A model generated the notes under the pieces. That model did no database searches. It worked only from the letters and a program-made list of their open reading frames with translations, and was not told the origin of the DNA. Shown piece by piece: positions 45,901 to 58,569 of a stretch of DNA of 64,000 nt (position 1 is the first letter of the stretch; each line of letters starts with the position of its first letter). Made by a program: the position numbers and the translations under genes. Location of the stretch: contig NW_020290038.1 of NCBI RefSeq assembly GCF_003144195.1, positions 124,001-188,000 on the forward strand. The letters are read 5' to 3'. The stretch is from Ceraceosorus guamensis (lineage: Eukaryota > Basidiomycota > Exobasidiomycetes > Ceraceosorales > Ceraceosoraceae).

Positions 45901-48522
45901 TGCCCTCGGTCTGAGCTACGCCCAACAGCGCCTTGATTGCTTCCACATTTTTGCTCTTCATCTCGCCCAGATTGTTCAAAAAGGTGAACTTGGCAAGCGT
46001 GGTGACGAACGCGTTGCGTTCCAACTCCAGGCCAAAGAGGCTGACGATGCGGATAGCGTCTCTGAATCCTTCGAGGCACACAGACACCGTGTCCGCATCG
46101 TCGCTCTCCTGCATAGGACCGCTGATACCCGTCAAGAAGGCCATCCAAGCCACTTCGAACATGGGCCGCACATGCTCAAAGTGCGAAGCGGAGAAAAATC
46201 GTTCCGCAGCTGCTCGCTGATCAGGATGCACGCGACGCTGCGTGCGCACCATGGTTCTGAATAGCGCTTCCGTCTTGTTGGCCATGTCCTCACTCTGCAG
46301 TACGTACGCCTCTCGCTGGAGGTCTCTGCCAACTCCAGCGATGGCATTTGCCAAACCTCCGCCAATCGCGCCAGGTGGCAGAGCCGAAGCCAGCACCTCG
46401 TCCTTCATCTTGATCTCGTTGTTCTGAATCTCGTCGTAGACGCCCCTGACGTACTCTTCTGGCAAGCTCTTGCCATCATCGATGCCCGCATTGTTCTTGA
46501 GAAAGTCTTGCAGGGTCATGCGGTGCTTGATCTGCCGACTGTGAGCGTCCGTGTTGAGCATGATGACAGAGTACGCGAATATGTACGCAGTGTCTGTAGG
46601 CGCAGAAGCTTCGACTGTGAGCTGTCGAATGCAGCGCGAGCAGCGCGAGCAGCACGCGCCAATCACGACTCACCGGCGTTTGCGAACATCGTGGGGTTTC
46701 CCGCAACGTAGCGTTCTGCAAACTTGAGCATGTACCTGTCGATCTTTTGCGATTCGCCAGGCAGCCTGAAAGCCTGCAGAAATCTTCTGAGGGCATCGGT
46801 GAAGGGCATGTTGCTAAAATTCAAGAGGTCTACAAAGGCATGCATGATGGCAATGTTCTCCGCGTCGCCTTCGCCGAGGTACTCTCCGATCTGCGCCTTG
46901 TTCAGTCCATCTGTAAAGAGCAAAAAGTGGGCAACGTATTTGGGCTCACGGGCGCGGATGAAGCCTTGCTGCACGAGATACTCGATACCGCGCTTGGGCT
47001 TAAAGTTGAACTTTCTGATGCCTTCCAAGAGCGAAGTCTTTCGAGCCTTTGCGCTCTCGAATCGATTGGGATCATCGACGTTCTGGTCTGGCGTAGTGGT
47101 GGTGCCCGTAGCAGTGGCTGCACTACCGCTACCGAGGATGGGTGTAGCTGCTCCGCTCTCGATGCCCGTACTATGACGCGCCGCGTCCGCAGGGCCTTCT
47201 TGACCTCGGACGTCTTCGCTGCCTCGGGGAGAGTGCGTTCGTGTGCCATCTAGACTGCCTGCCTGCTGCTGCGGCAGACTGGCTCGGGATGACCATACCA
47301 CAAGGGATCGCAGGACGGAGCAGAGGCAGTCAAGACTTTGCTTCTTGAGGCGCATCTCCACTTGTTGGCCCGGGCCAAGGCTGTCCAGTTCTGCGCTGGC
47401 TGTGGTGGAGCCGCTCAAAGACGATGGCACGCTCGGTCCGCCCGAGGTCGAAGACTTTTGAGCAGCACCGGTCGACGAAGAAGCACCTGCAGGATCCCCA
47501 GAGAGTTGCGATCCTGGCGCCAAATGCGTCTGAGAAATCTTGCTGACGATGTTCATCAAGCGCTCGTAGATGTTGTCCAATGCGGACCGGTCGCAATCGT
47601 AGTTGAGATACAGCTCCACGAGGGCTTGCGGGTCTTGGCAGAGCCGGATGAGCACGCCGAGCAGAATGCTCTTTTGCTTCGACGTCGAGTTGCGCATCTC
47701 CAAGATGGGAAGAAAGATTTCGTTTAGCAGCACCTCGATCTCCCTCTTTAAGCGCGTCCGCATACCGCTGAGCACGAGCCAGAATATCTCGCAAGAAAGC
47801 TCAAACACCTGATTGACCGAGGAGACGGCATTGCGACTCAGACTGAGGCAGAGGTACTGCTTGACAGCGTGCACGAACTGCGTCTGCTCGCCCGTGGAGG
47901 CGCTATGAATGACGATGCTGGGATCAGTAAAGAGGGTCATGTGGGATTTGAGGATGGTGAGGATGAGGTGCAAGCTGAGCAGCTTGGATCGCATAGCGTG
48001 CGACTTGAGATCCCTCTCGCTGTTGCAAGCAAAGTGGAATGTGTGCGAGAAAGTGAGCCTCGACACGGGATGCAACCGAACAGCCTATTCCCTCCCCGCC
48101 TCGACGCGGAAACCCGCCTCTGCACTCACCTCTCCGCTCCGAGCGGCTTCATGCTGAGCTTGCATAGCGCACGCAAAACCAAGAATGCGTCCTTGACGAA
48201 CAGTTCCGCTTGCGTGATGTGAGCCTGCTGCAACAAGCTGGCGCCCGTGTCCCGTTCCGATGCGCCTTCAAAGGAAGCGCGAGCTTCGAGGGCTTGCAGC
48301 GTGACCCTCTCTTCTTGCTGCTCTGTCGAATCGTCTCTTCCATTCTGCGCCTTGCTCTCATCCTCTTCCAGATTCACCTCCTCATCCTCGTTCGCGTCCC
48401 GCGCTTCTGCGCGATCTTCCAAAGAGCTCAGCACTTCCTGACCCGGCCCGCTCAGAGGCGCCGAGGGCGTCTTGACGGCTCTAGGCGCACTGAGCAGATG
48501 CTCAGCAGATCCAGAAGGAGCG

Positions 48523-48554
<32 letters not shown>

Positions 48555-49661
48555 GCCCGATTTGGACTCGTGACCCCTGGGCACCCTGCCAAAGACGTGG
48601 TGCACCATTTGCGTGAGCACGCCCTGCGCGACGGCCTGGGTAGGAGCAGTCTTGGATAGCAGAAAGATGTTGTAAGTGGTGCGAACAGCTTTGAGCAGGC
48701 TGCTCTGATGCACGTGCACGCTGGTGGACAGGACGATGGAGAGCAAAGCCTTGACGACTTGCAGCTGAGCCTTTTCGTCCAGACCATCGTGAAACGCGTC
48801 GCACACTGTGCTGGTCACCGCATCCGCCAGCGCTTCCTGTCCCTCCACCATTGCGGGCACATCCTCTGCAAAGAAGCTGTACGACACCAGCTTGGCCACA
48901 CAGTCCAGCGCTGTGATGGTCAAGCTGGTGCTCCTCGTCTGCATCGCCAATCGAAGCGGCTCGAAAACGATGCGCGGATCCAGCTCCGCCCCTGCACTGC
49001 CCGGCGCGGAGGAGGAGGAAGCTGCTTTGACCATTTCCAACGCGCGAGTCGACGCTTCCTTGAGCGCCTTGGATGGGGCTTTGGATCCTTTGGCCTCCTT
49101 GGAAGCAGAGATGGTGTCGAGGGCAGTAATGACGAACACTGCGCTGCCCTTGTTCAGCGATGACATGGAAGATCGAGAGTGCACGGTGGTGGAAGCGGCT
49201 GTGCTGGCCACTGAGGATCTCCGAGACATTTCGCTGCCATCGTTCAGAGTGGGAGGAGCGGAGGCGGAGGCGGAGGCGGAGGCGGAGGATGGCGCACCGC
49301 TCCCGCTCTCTGTAAGCGGCGGATCCTTTGCAGGAGGGGCAGGGGAAGCGTCGTGCGGTAAAGGTGCAACGGGCTTTGACAGCTCAGCAGCCGTCGCTTC
49401 ATCCTCTGCGGGCGCATTGGCGGCCTGTGTTTGAGATGTTTCCGAGTCTCTGCTGACGCCATTCGGCTCGGCCAAGGATGATGTGCTGGGTCGCGAGATG
49501 GAAATGTCGGGCACTTGAACGCGCTCCACCGTGGCCTCTTGCTCTTGCTCATCACGCACATCCTGCGATGGTGATGCCGCGGCTTCAGCTTGCCGTTGCT
49601 GCTGCTGCTGCTCCTGCTGCTGCTGCTCCTGCTGCTCCTGCTCCTGCTGCTCCTGCTCCTG

Positions 49662-49708
<47 letters not shown>

Positions 49709-49826
49709 GCTCCTCTGCTGCCTCTTGGGACATACTAGGAACATCGACCATCACCTCGGGCGCGACGACTGGCAAGACCGATGTGCCAGAGGTGGGCAGT
49801 CCAGGCTTGTCCTGCGATTCCGACAT
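42932..49826 (-). CDS. SEC7: Sec7, large Arf guanine-nucleotide exchange factor
   Basis: Sec7/BIG-type ArfGEF of the trans-Golgi network, 2,166 aa. Six exons: 48130-49826, 48019-46674, 46593-45355, 45289-45025, 44948-44413, 44349-42932 (read on minus). Domains in order: a Gln/Glu-rich N-terminal tail (residues 35-78), DCB from about 220, HUS with YLNYDCDRSALDNIYERL, the Sec7 catalytic domain at about 886-1080 (FNFKPKRGIEYLVQQGFI, FRLPGESQKIDRYM with the glutamic finger, YIFAYSVIMLNTDAHS), and HDS repeats to the end (NFKFQKDFLKPFEYTM, LENDTLARIG-type region). The second to last residues include a 14-Ala run. All exon frames close and each junction restores a conserved motif. It drives Arf1 activation and vesicle budding in secretion. 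Confidence 0.96.
49590..49722. repeat. CTGCTC-type repeat coding Gln/Glu tract of Sec7
   Basis: CTGCTC and CTGCTG hexamers in the N-terminal coding region, giving about 40 residues of only Q and E (EEQQEQEQEQ...). Antisense frames give long Leu runs that are artefacts. Confidence 0.9.
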
Positions 49827-51875
49827 GACCGGCGGCCGCCTCAAGCGCGAACGGGATGGGTCAAGGGTCTAGTGCGCACTCGTGACTGCTCCCTCTCTGC
49901 ACTAGAAAGAGTCGTGAATGCGCCGCGTCGCTCGCTCGTTGGTCGTGAATGCGTGTCAAGTTGTATCGAGGCGCACAGATGCCCACCTGCAGGCTGCGTG
50001 AAGCAAGATGGGGGGGGGGGGGGGGGGCAGCAGCGGAGCGCTGCAATCGAGTCAAGAAAGCTTCGAGAGATGATGGCAGATGGAATCGTGACTGCTGCCT
50101 GAAGGTGGCGGTGGCCAGTCGATGTTGGGCACAGCACGTGCGCGGGTGGATGATGTGTACAGCAGCGAGTTTGGAGTGGTGGACCAAGTGCAGACAGACC
50201 GCAGTCACGATTGATACCTGCCGTTCGTCCAGGAGGCTTGGATCGCGATTCGCGATGCGTGCGATGCGTGCCCAGCAGGCAGCAAAGCAGGCTTCCGATC
50301 AGATCTCAAAATTCCACGCCGGCAACACGCGCGCGCGCACGCACCACACTCACGCAGCTGCACGGCATGGCGCGCGGCCTACACAACAGTATGTATAGTG
50401 AGCCGTCGCGAAGGCGAAGCTGCCTGGTGCGTGCGTGCGTGCGCGGGGGCGCGCGCGCGCGCGCTCTTGTGTGATGATGGCTATACAGCAGCAGCAGCAG
50501 CAGCAGCTAGCATCAAATTTGACGGCCACCGCAAAGAGCCCAACACGAGTCACGTGAGTGCGCTACTTGGCAAACGAGCGACTCGATCGCGACTGCTGCC
50601 CAACGCAAAATCACACCCCAATCCTTGAGTGGACAGACTGATGAGACTCGAGACGAGACTCGCGACTGCTGCAGACATATCGCTCGATCGCGAGCGTGCG
50701 CGTAAAATTCGTCGTGAGCAAGTTGTAGAATACGCGTACGGCGCAGCAGCAGCAGCGCTTTCGCCCTGAATGATGCCCGAAGCGACGCGCGCGCGCGCTT
50801 ACCCCGGTTCTGCGCGCGTGCACAACCGGGGCTTTTCCCTGCGCTGCGCTCTCGTACGGCAACTATACCTCTCATCAGCGCGCGAGTCAGTCTGAGTGCA
50901 CACTCACGACTTCTTCTCGACTGACCATCGCGATGGGGACCCTCCTGTCCACCCTGCATGGCCTGACCTTGGATCGCTCTGACAAGCTGTTGTTGTGTGC
51001 GAGCCTGTCTGATCCTTCTGCCAAAGCGCTGCCAAAGCGCTGCCAAATCGCTGCCGCTGCCGCTGATGCTTCATCGTCCGCTGCGTCTCGTCTGCCCCGA
51101 AAAGCTGCGTGCATGGGCGGGCCTCTTGACGGCGCCTAGTCGAAACAAGATTCGTCATGTTTCCAAGCATAGCTCTCGCATCAAGAAAACGAGGCGCATC
51201 TTCATTCGTGCGTTTCGCTATCGTTGTGCATGTGGTCGAGCTTCTCCTTGCTCTGCGCTTGAACCCATCGTATCAGGCTCAAAGGGACTAGCGAGGGGAT
51301 CAAGGCGAGCGAGGTCAGGTAGACATCCACAAGGGTCCGCCTACATATACGTGCGCCTTTACAAATCACGGATGGTGGGAGTAGTCGTGAGTCGTGAGTG
51401 TGCCCTTCAGCACGAGTGCGCGCCCCAGCGAGTCCGGGTTTCCGCCAAATGAAACCTCGGTACGCGGTACCGCTGAACTGGCCTATGCAAACATCGGTTC
51501 AGCGACACACGCATCACAAAGTTCAGGCCCTGTTTGCAAAAAAAGGGACATGGCGGAACACGCAGTGTTCGCGACAGCGGCAAGGGCAACCCGCAAGAGG
51601 CGAAAGGGTCGGGATCAACCCGATTTCCGCCCGCGCTCCTGTGAGGCCGCCCTTGCCGCACGCATGCCCTGATTGCCATTCCGAAACCGTGGAAAAAATC
51701 GAAGCCGTGCGTGGGAACTAGGGAGGCGGAATACATGATGTGTGGGATGCGAGTTGCTACAGGGAAGATGTAGAGTGAGCAGCGAATGGAATCCAGTTCC
51801 TCTGTTGCTCACATCAGCTCGTGTTGTGAATTGAGTAACTGTGGATGAGCGCGAAGCGAGCCAATGATCGACATT
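49827..51875. other. SEC7 promoter and GH128 3' flank
   Basis: About 2.05 kb. Includes ACTCGTGACT (49877-49886), AGTCGTGAATG elements, a 17-G run at about 50010-50026, GCGTGCGTGC and GCGCGC tracts near 50430-50462, (CAG)n near 50488-50508 and GTCGTGAGTCGTGAGTG at 51384-51400. No gene recognised. Confidence 0.55.
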
Positions 51876-52987
51876 TTACATGCCAGCAATCATCCTGAAC
51901 AGGGGAGTGGCGTTGTTGCCGTTGGAGAGGCGATTGACCTCCGACACGCCCTGCAGGTTCTTCATCGCTCCAAAGGGCGCGTATCCCTTGACGTAGTCTT
52001 GCTTGTCCATCCAGCTCACGATCTGTTGCTGGAACGACCACACTTGGTCCTTGGAGCATTGAGCGCCACCGTTAAAGTTCTGCGATGTAAAGAAATGGTT
52101 AGCGCCGTGTTTGAGGCACGTGTTCACCGTCACGGACGCCGAGCACTCACCTGGCAAGCGTATTCAGTGATCCAGACTGGCTTGTTGTAGCTCTTGTACC
52201 AGTCCTCGATGTACTCTTGCATCTTGTTCGCGCTGACATCGTAGTAGTGGAGCGAAATGGCGTCGAGGGCTTCAAAGACGTCAGGGCAGACCTTTTTGAA
52301 TTGGTCGTACCAGTCCTTGCCGTTGGGAGCAGAGGTGGTGGAAGGACCGATGAGGTAGTAACCGTGCTTCTTCTTGAGGTCCAGCTGGTACTGACGCATC
52401 AAGCTGCAGGTGTCGCTGGGGTTCATGTCGGCTTGACCAGATTGGTTGACCTCGTTGGGACCCATGGTGCACTTGTCGCCGTTGTCGCCGCCTTCGGGGT
52501 TGTCAGTGACCTTGGACTTGTACTCGCTAAGCTTGGCTCCAGCTCCAGATCGTCCCCACAGCATGGAGCAGAACAGCGTGTCGCCCATGTCTGTGCCCAT
52601 CTTGGTGGGTTGCCAGGTGTAGGCCCAGTTGACGTTGCCAATCTTGAAGTTGTTAAAGTCCATGCTGTTACCGTTGGGCCAGCAAAGACCGGCCTTGCCC
52701 TTGAGTCCCTTGGGCTTGGTGCCAGAGACGGGAGCATCCTTTTGAGAAGTCTCGTTGGAAGTGTTGCTGGCATCGTTGGAGTTTGTGCTGCCGCTCTTGG
52801 ACTTTTTGCTGCTCTTGTGACCCGAAGCGTACTTGGAGGCGCCCGTGGTGGCGCACTTCTTGCTGCGACGAGCGTGGCGCGCAACAGCGTGAGGGCCATT
52901 GTGGATGGCGTTGTGCTCAGACGCGGAAGCGACGACGAGCGCAGCGTTGGCCACGATGGCTAGGATGAGCATGTGAACGAACTGCAT
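51876..52987 (-). CDS. Secreted GH128-type glycosyl hydrolase (Asl1-like), probable beta-1,3-glucanase
   Basis: Two exons, 52151-52987 and 51876-52079; 346 aa. Signal peptide MQFVHMLILAIVANAALVVA, then a Lys/Ser-rich linker (SSKKSKSGS) and the glycosyl hydrolase catalytic domain from about residue 95 (LCWPNGNSMDF, NVNWAYTWQPT). The predicted acid/base Glu lies in GPNEVNQSGQADM and the nucleophile Glu in WITEYACQ, the two signatures of this TIM-barrel family; LHYYDV and the C-terminal KGYAPFGAM are also typical. Members cut beta-1,3-glucans of fungal walls. The intron follows ACQ directly and frames close. It is the first of four adjacent secreted-protein genes at the right end. Confidence 0.92.
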
Positions 52988-55900
52988 GTCGAATGTATGT
53001 TCGTGTGCGTGGACGGGTAGGGATGTGTGTATGTATGCGCGGGATGGGGAGAATCAAGAGATTGCGTACAGAACGATCGTGTTGGCTTGAGAAGCTTCGA
53101 TGGGACGTGCCGAGGACGTGCGACGAGGGGCTTCCGAGGTGATGCGAGTTGTTGATGTCTTGCTGTCGAGGTGACGTGGGTGCGGGAAGCAGCACGGAGA
53201 GAAATGGCTTGGAGAGGCAGAGAAGGGTTGAGGAGAGTGGTGTGCGGAGTGAAGAATCGCAAGAGAGAGTCAGATCAGGACGTCGAGCCTTGAAGAGCTG
53301 TCTTGGGTCGTGCGTGAGGGTGGGTGTTGGAAGGATGAAGGGTTGCGGTTGAGGGGGGTGCGTCCAAGCTTGAGATTTGGGTGGGAAACTGACAATGCGA
53401 GCGAGCGAGCAACCTCGATGGGCAGGGCGGATGCAAAGCAAAAGGCCCAGCGCGGTGCGGCGCGGCATGCAAGCTTCGGCACACCTGCTCGCTGGCCGGA
53501 CGCTGCTGGCGATTTGCATCCTTTTTCGCTCTGGCATCCGCGACCTCGTGCTGCCATGCTTGATGCGCAGCCTAGGGCCAGGATTAGCGTGCACACGCTC
53601 GAGGTCGCTGGAGCAGTCTGGGTGTAGAGTGGTTTTGGACAGGCGTTCATAGGGCTCCTGCATGACTCGTGTGCACGGTTTGCGTACGTCTGACCCGCGC
53701 CTACCCGCCGAGTGAACACCATGCGACCATGCAGCAGCGGGCCTCATGCTGCATCACCTCGCGCGATGGAGGCCACGCATGCATGCATGCACGCAGCGGC
53801 ATCGGCTGCTGGTGCTTGGCTGCTCGCTTCTTTGGCCTCGATGCAGGGGTTGATGGGGCAGCAGAAAAGAGGGGTGCCTTCGCACGGTCAACATGAGCCC
53901 CTTCTGCCTTGGCTGACACCACATATGGCGGCTGGTGATTCGGTCAGAATTGTTTTGCGGGCTTCAACGTACGTCCGACGCCCAGGTTTCATGCAGCATG
54001 CGTCAAAGGGATGAGAGGGGTCCCATGCCTTTTGTCTCGGCTTCCGCCAGCAGTCATCGTGATCGAGTGCCGCTGAATTGTTTGTGTGCGATGCGCAGCT
54101 GAGACACCGCAAGTGCAGTAGGTATGTGGGCAATCTGCAACGGTACACGCGCGCACGGCATACATCAGTAAGGTGGTGTGCGCGGAGGCAGCGCTTTTGC
54201 CCTCTTACACTTGGTGACAAGTATACTACCGAGCTCATAGCGTCCGCGCCTGTTCGTCGCCGGCGGATGATGGATGGATGACCTTGCACGCTGTTATATA
54301 AACATCCTGGCAGAGATGGCCTGAAATAGACCCGAGCATCCATTTTGGGATCCGCTCGGTTAAGTCAGGGCGGACTGTCAGGGGCAACGATGTTAGGACA
54401 CGATGCAGACAAGTGAAGGGGGCCGCAATCTTGGGCCTCGAAGTCATCAACTCGAGACGGTCTCGCACTGGCCCTGCTGATCGCCGAGCGAGCGGCAAGG
54501 ATCGAGCGCGCGCGCGCGCGTGTGGATCGAATGATGGAAGAATCAGGGGCAAATGCGAGGGAGGTCTTAACGCGCACGAGGTCTGTTCTTTCTTGGAGCC
54601 AAATTCGATTCAAAGCTTCCCGCCGCGCTGGCAATCAATTCGAATCAAATTTCAGACTCAAAACTCTGCATCATCATCAGGCACAATTAACCACCACGCT
54701 GTCGCGCCGCGCGCGCCCGCCTCGAATTTGTGACACCCGCGTATGATGCAGGCAGTTGTGATTATACACCTTTGTCCCATCCGCTGCTGCTGCATGCTGC
54801 TGGTGCTGCGCCGCCGAACGCGCGCGATGCTCGAGCGTGTGCCGCGCGAGGCGCACCTTTCTCGAGCTCCGAGCTTGTGCCGCAAGGATGCATACAGACA
54901 TTGACGGTGCGCGTGCCGGTTGCCCGCCGCTCAAGGGAGTCAAACCTATATACAACCCTCGTGTCAGCGGCAGGGAGCGTACGTCCATCTCGCGTTGCGC
55001 TGGTCGAAGCGCAACCCTAAGCTGCATGTCTGCAGAAGAACACCGCGCTGCTGTGCGTGCGTGCGTGCGTGCTTGGGATTTATGAAACTCTTGACTGTGG
55101 ACGAGCTCAACGCGTGGTCGCGCTTGACTGCCTGTGTCCATGCCGCCAGTCGATATGCACTTGGGCGCAAGATCCACGAGGTATTATTGCGATTGGATAT
55201 ACCGGTACACATGCCTCTCTCTTTCTCTCATACGTATACCAAGGCGCTGTCGCGACACGGCTATGACACAAGCATGGCCGATCACGACCTCTGCTTTCAT
55301 GAACATGTGCGCAGCAGTCGCGCGAGCTGTGAAGAGTACTGTCTTATCCAAGAGTTGCCGCTTCTATGCGTCTGAGCAAGACGCGATCCGAGTAGGGGGG
55401 GCCGAGTAGGGGGGCCTTTACACGCTATGGATACCGCGCTCCCATGAAGTCCGCCAGCACGATCGGAGCCTAGGAGCCTTGCGCGCGCGAGCAGGGTTCT
55501 CCTCGCGCAGTCTCAACCTTCACAGTCAAAGGTCAGCGTCGCCATTCACGATTCGAGCATCCGGAGAACACAGCGCGAGGCCGTGTGGACTGCGCAGCAA
55601 CCCACTCGAGTGCAGTGGCGAAATGGAGCAAAAGTGTTCAAAGTGCTGCCCACCACGCCCACGATTGCATCAAATTTTCAAGATGCTGCCCGCATCGATC
55701 ATCACTTACGGGGGGGACCGCGTAGATTGCAAAAAAGGGGCCGAGGGTACTGCGCGCATACACAAGGTACGAGCTCGGCGCGCTGAATTTATCTGGCAGG
55801 ACAGTGTAAGCGGGCGGACTATCTCGAAGCGCCCTGAGCCTCTCCGCTTGAGCGCATTCGCATTCGAGGGGTACAGGATGTCGGACTCGTCGGCGAACGG

Positions 55901-56397
55901 CTTCTTGAGATGGGCAACAGACGGCGAGCAACCGCATCGCCGCTGCTATCATCCGCCGCCGGATGACTTGAGAGAAGAGCGCCGATGGGCTTGGCGACGT
56001 GGAGGGGCGAATCGCTGTGGGCGTCGAGCGGGCGTAGGTCGACGCAGGATCGAGCTTGAAAGTCTACGCGTAGGTATTCGCATGTGTCAGCATCAGCAGC
56101 TGATAAGCGAGTGTGAGTACGAGTTGCGAACGGGCGATGACCGTTGTTCACGCAACTTGATGTCCGAACTGCAATTCGGTGGCGAGACATCGCATCGCTC
56201 TGCCCGAGTCCTGCATCGCTCTCGACGTGCTCGCACCTCTACTTTTGCAAGACGACATGCTTGGAGTGGGCAGGAGCTATCATCGCTTGGACATGAGCCA
56301 TTGTCCCATTGCCTCTTTTCCCCTATAAATTGCTGGCGCCCCCCCCCCGTCCTTTCGAAAAGCATCCACATTGAAGGATCTGAGAATTCGTCACGCC
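52988..56397. other. Gene-poor spacer of 3.4 kb
   Basis: Longest gap without a recognised gene. The first 400 bases hold the GH128 promoter and leader. The rest has CATG and CGCG short runs (53778-53790, 54508-54521), a G-rich double GTAGGGGGG near 55393-55412 and open frames (such as 55479-56486) without family signal or codon bias that I could support. The last 75 bases contain the TATA box of the next gene. Confidence 0.5.
56324..56329 (+). promoter_or_regulatory. TATA box of secreted paralogue A
   Basis: TATAAA 74 bases upstream of the ATG at 56398, followed by a C run (56339-56348). The neighbouring paralogue has the same arrangement. Confidence 0.6.
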
Positions 56398-57538
56398 ATG
56401 TGCCGGATCGACGCGCCCGCTCGACGCATCGCTTGGCTGCTCATATGGATGCCAAATGCTTTCGGGATCAAGACTGGCGACTTTAGTACTTGGCTCTCGC
56501 CATTGGCTACCGAGCAAGTGAGCCAACTCGAATTGGAAAAGATTCATCAAGCTGCACGGTATCACCGGAATAACCACTGGATGCATATAGGCGAGCCCAG
56601 AAATCATTTGGCGACAGCGACCCACTTTGGTGTGAGAGGAGCTAGCTTGAGTGGCAGCGTGTTGCTGCGCTGAACGTGCACCCCGACCCGCACAGGTGCT
56701 GCGTGGCTTGCGAAATGAGCCCCAAGCAAATCAGCCGCTGGCCAGAGGTGCATTCCTCACCAGCGATCTGACACCCTTGCCAGTGTCTGCGAAAGATGTG
56801 CTGAGCGGACTGCATGGTCCGGGCAATGTTCCTGAAGTGCATGGAGTTCCCCTCGCCCCTAATAGACGATTCTGGAAGAATGGCTACACGTACGAGAGGG
56901 GCAAGCAACCCACACCGAGCTCTAACCCCCTTGATGATCCGACAAAGCGTTACAGCGTCAGAGTCGGCCACCCTCTAGGCTTCGACGGTGACTACAAGGA
57001 TAATCTGTACAGGCAGACTTGGCGAGCCGTGCAATTGTGGCACAATACCCGACCCGAAGCAGAACAGAACAAAGTCCACCACTACAAGGTGCGTGTGCGA
57101 GCAGATGTTCTGAGCGTCTGTTCACGTGGGCTGACTGTCCGTCCATGACGGCAGATGCTTCATCTGCTGCGCGAGATGCCCGACAGCGCTCTGTCTCACA
57201 CGAGAGTGTTTGCATACGACAAGCACGAGCAGCTCATACCGAACAAACAAGACCCAACGACGTACGTGCATCAAGTACCGTTCGCACCGACGCGACCCGC
57301 AGCGCGAGACGCCGGCCACATTATTGGGTCGACACCTGCTCGCAATCCGACTCGAGATAGCTACAACATGCGCCGCTTTGGCACGCTTGCGGCCCCACGC
57401 ACCTCGGCTAGCGGGAGCGGGAGCGAAAGCTCAAGAAAGCTGTCGGCAGATGCGCAACCCTTTGTGCCCAAAGGCAAAGGCGGTCGAGTGCGCCCAAGCT
57501 CGCCAAGCACACCTTCTTCTGTGAGAGGTGTGCATTAA
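56398..57538 (+). CDS. Secreted protein, unrecognised family, paralogue A
   Basis: Three exons, 56398-56631, 56696-57088, 57155-57538; 336 aa. The N-terminus (MCRIDAPARRIAWLLIWMPN) is a moderate signal peptide. The mature protein shares anchors with paralogue B at 58570: IHQAARYHRNNHWMHIG, NHLATATHF, VLRG at the start of exon 2, HGVPLAPNRRFWKNGYTYER, VHHYK just before exon 3, MLHLL at its start, YVHQVP and LSADAQPFVP. Intron positions and phases (both phase 0) are identical in the two genes. It is His/Tyr/Pro-rich without cysteines in conserved positions. I recognise no domain. The tail (residues 285-336) is Ser/Arg/Pro-rich. Exon 1's donor is GGT^GTGAGA, weaker than in B. Confidence 0.8.
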
Positions 57539-58569
57539 GTAGGTGTCCTAGCTACAAAGAGAGAGAGGTAATATAGGTGCTGCAACCGTGCGTCTGCGGC
57601 GCTCGCGCCACGTGATTATGACATCTTCATCCAGTCGTCTCGAGGTCACGAAAAGGAATGCACTCTCCCGCGAGGGTGTGAGGGTGCAGATGTACAATTG
57701 ATGATCGATCGGATGGCCCTACAACAACCGAACGCCTCTCACGACTGCCATCTTGTTGAAGAGCATAAAAGCATGTTACTGGATGTTGTCACGATTGCGT
57801 GCTGTGGGCCCCACCGAGGTGCAGCCCACAGCCTCGTCCCGCTGTTAACATGGATATGCTGCGTGTCATGAGCTAGCGCTCAAGTCTGACTAGAGATGTT
57901 GACAGACTCCGTCAAGTCGATGGAATACATTGCGTGAGCCGGACACAGCTGTGAAACAGACTCACGACTTTGAGACTGGCGTGGCAAAACGCCGTCGGCA
58001 CAGCGGCGCGAGCTTTTCATCGCTTGGCGTACAATTGCCTCTGCGTCGGCACCAAGGATGCTCTTTCCGCCATTACGCTCGATAAGCAAGCTCCGAGACC
58101 TACACGCAAGAAGCAACAGAAGCGACTCGCCGCCACAAGGCAAGCACCATCCACGCGCGCTGGGATCGGATCACTGCAGAAGTGCGCGCCCACCAGAGTG
58201 CGCGTCACGTCACGGTGCCGCCAAAGACGGCGATAGCTTGCCATCCGCATCAGCAACCGGCTGGACTCGTGACTGCGACACGACCGTTTGCGGCCACGGC
58301 AGGCAAGCCGGCATCATGTTTCAGTGCGATGGGTTCCTCGCAGTGTGGCAATCTTCTCGCAACACGCATCTCTCCAGGGCGACACAACCTCAGAGCTGTC
58401 TGGGCTCAGCGCCACTCAGAGCTGACAATACATGCGATCGAGCCCGGCCTGCCGTGCGCGCGACTCGCCAAATTTATGTATAAACTGGGTGAAAGGTGCA
58501 GTAACTCCAAAAGGAACCCCACTGTATAGTCGGTTGTCAGCGCATTGACAAGCATTCACAGACGTTTCG
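57539..58569. other. Spacer between tandem paralogues
   Basis: 1.03 kb with an 8-base inverted pair around GTGGGC (57804-57832) and no recognised gene; the last 90 bases hold the TATA box of paralogue B. Confidence 0.55.
58479..58484 (+). promoter_or_regulatory. TATA box of secreted paralogue B
   Basis: TATAAA 91 bases upstream of the ATG at 58570, in the context ATGTATAAACTGGG. Confidence 0.6.

Noticed and set aside
49531-50102. Poly-Leu and poly-Ala/Pro plus-strand frames
   Set aside because: They are antisense translations of the CTGCTC repeat encoding the Sec7 Gln/Glu tract.
51400-51700. Possible tRNA or structured RNA (GC-rich, CGGGATCAACCCG hairpin)
   Set aside because: No T-loop consensus or cloverleaf could be drawn; other candidate spots (39480-39560) also failed.
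53000-56300. Search for transposon or virus-like remains in the long gene-poor spacer
   Set aside because: No reverse transcriptase, integrase, transposase or capsid-like frame and no terminal repeats could be seen.
55479-56486. 335-aa plus-strand open frame
   Set aside because: No recognisable family, irregular composition, and its 3' part overlaps the promoter and first exon of paralogue A in another frame.
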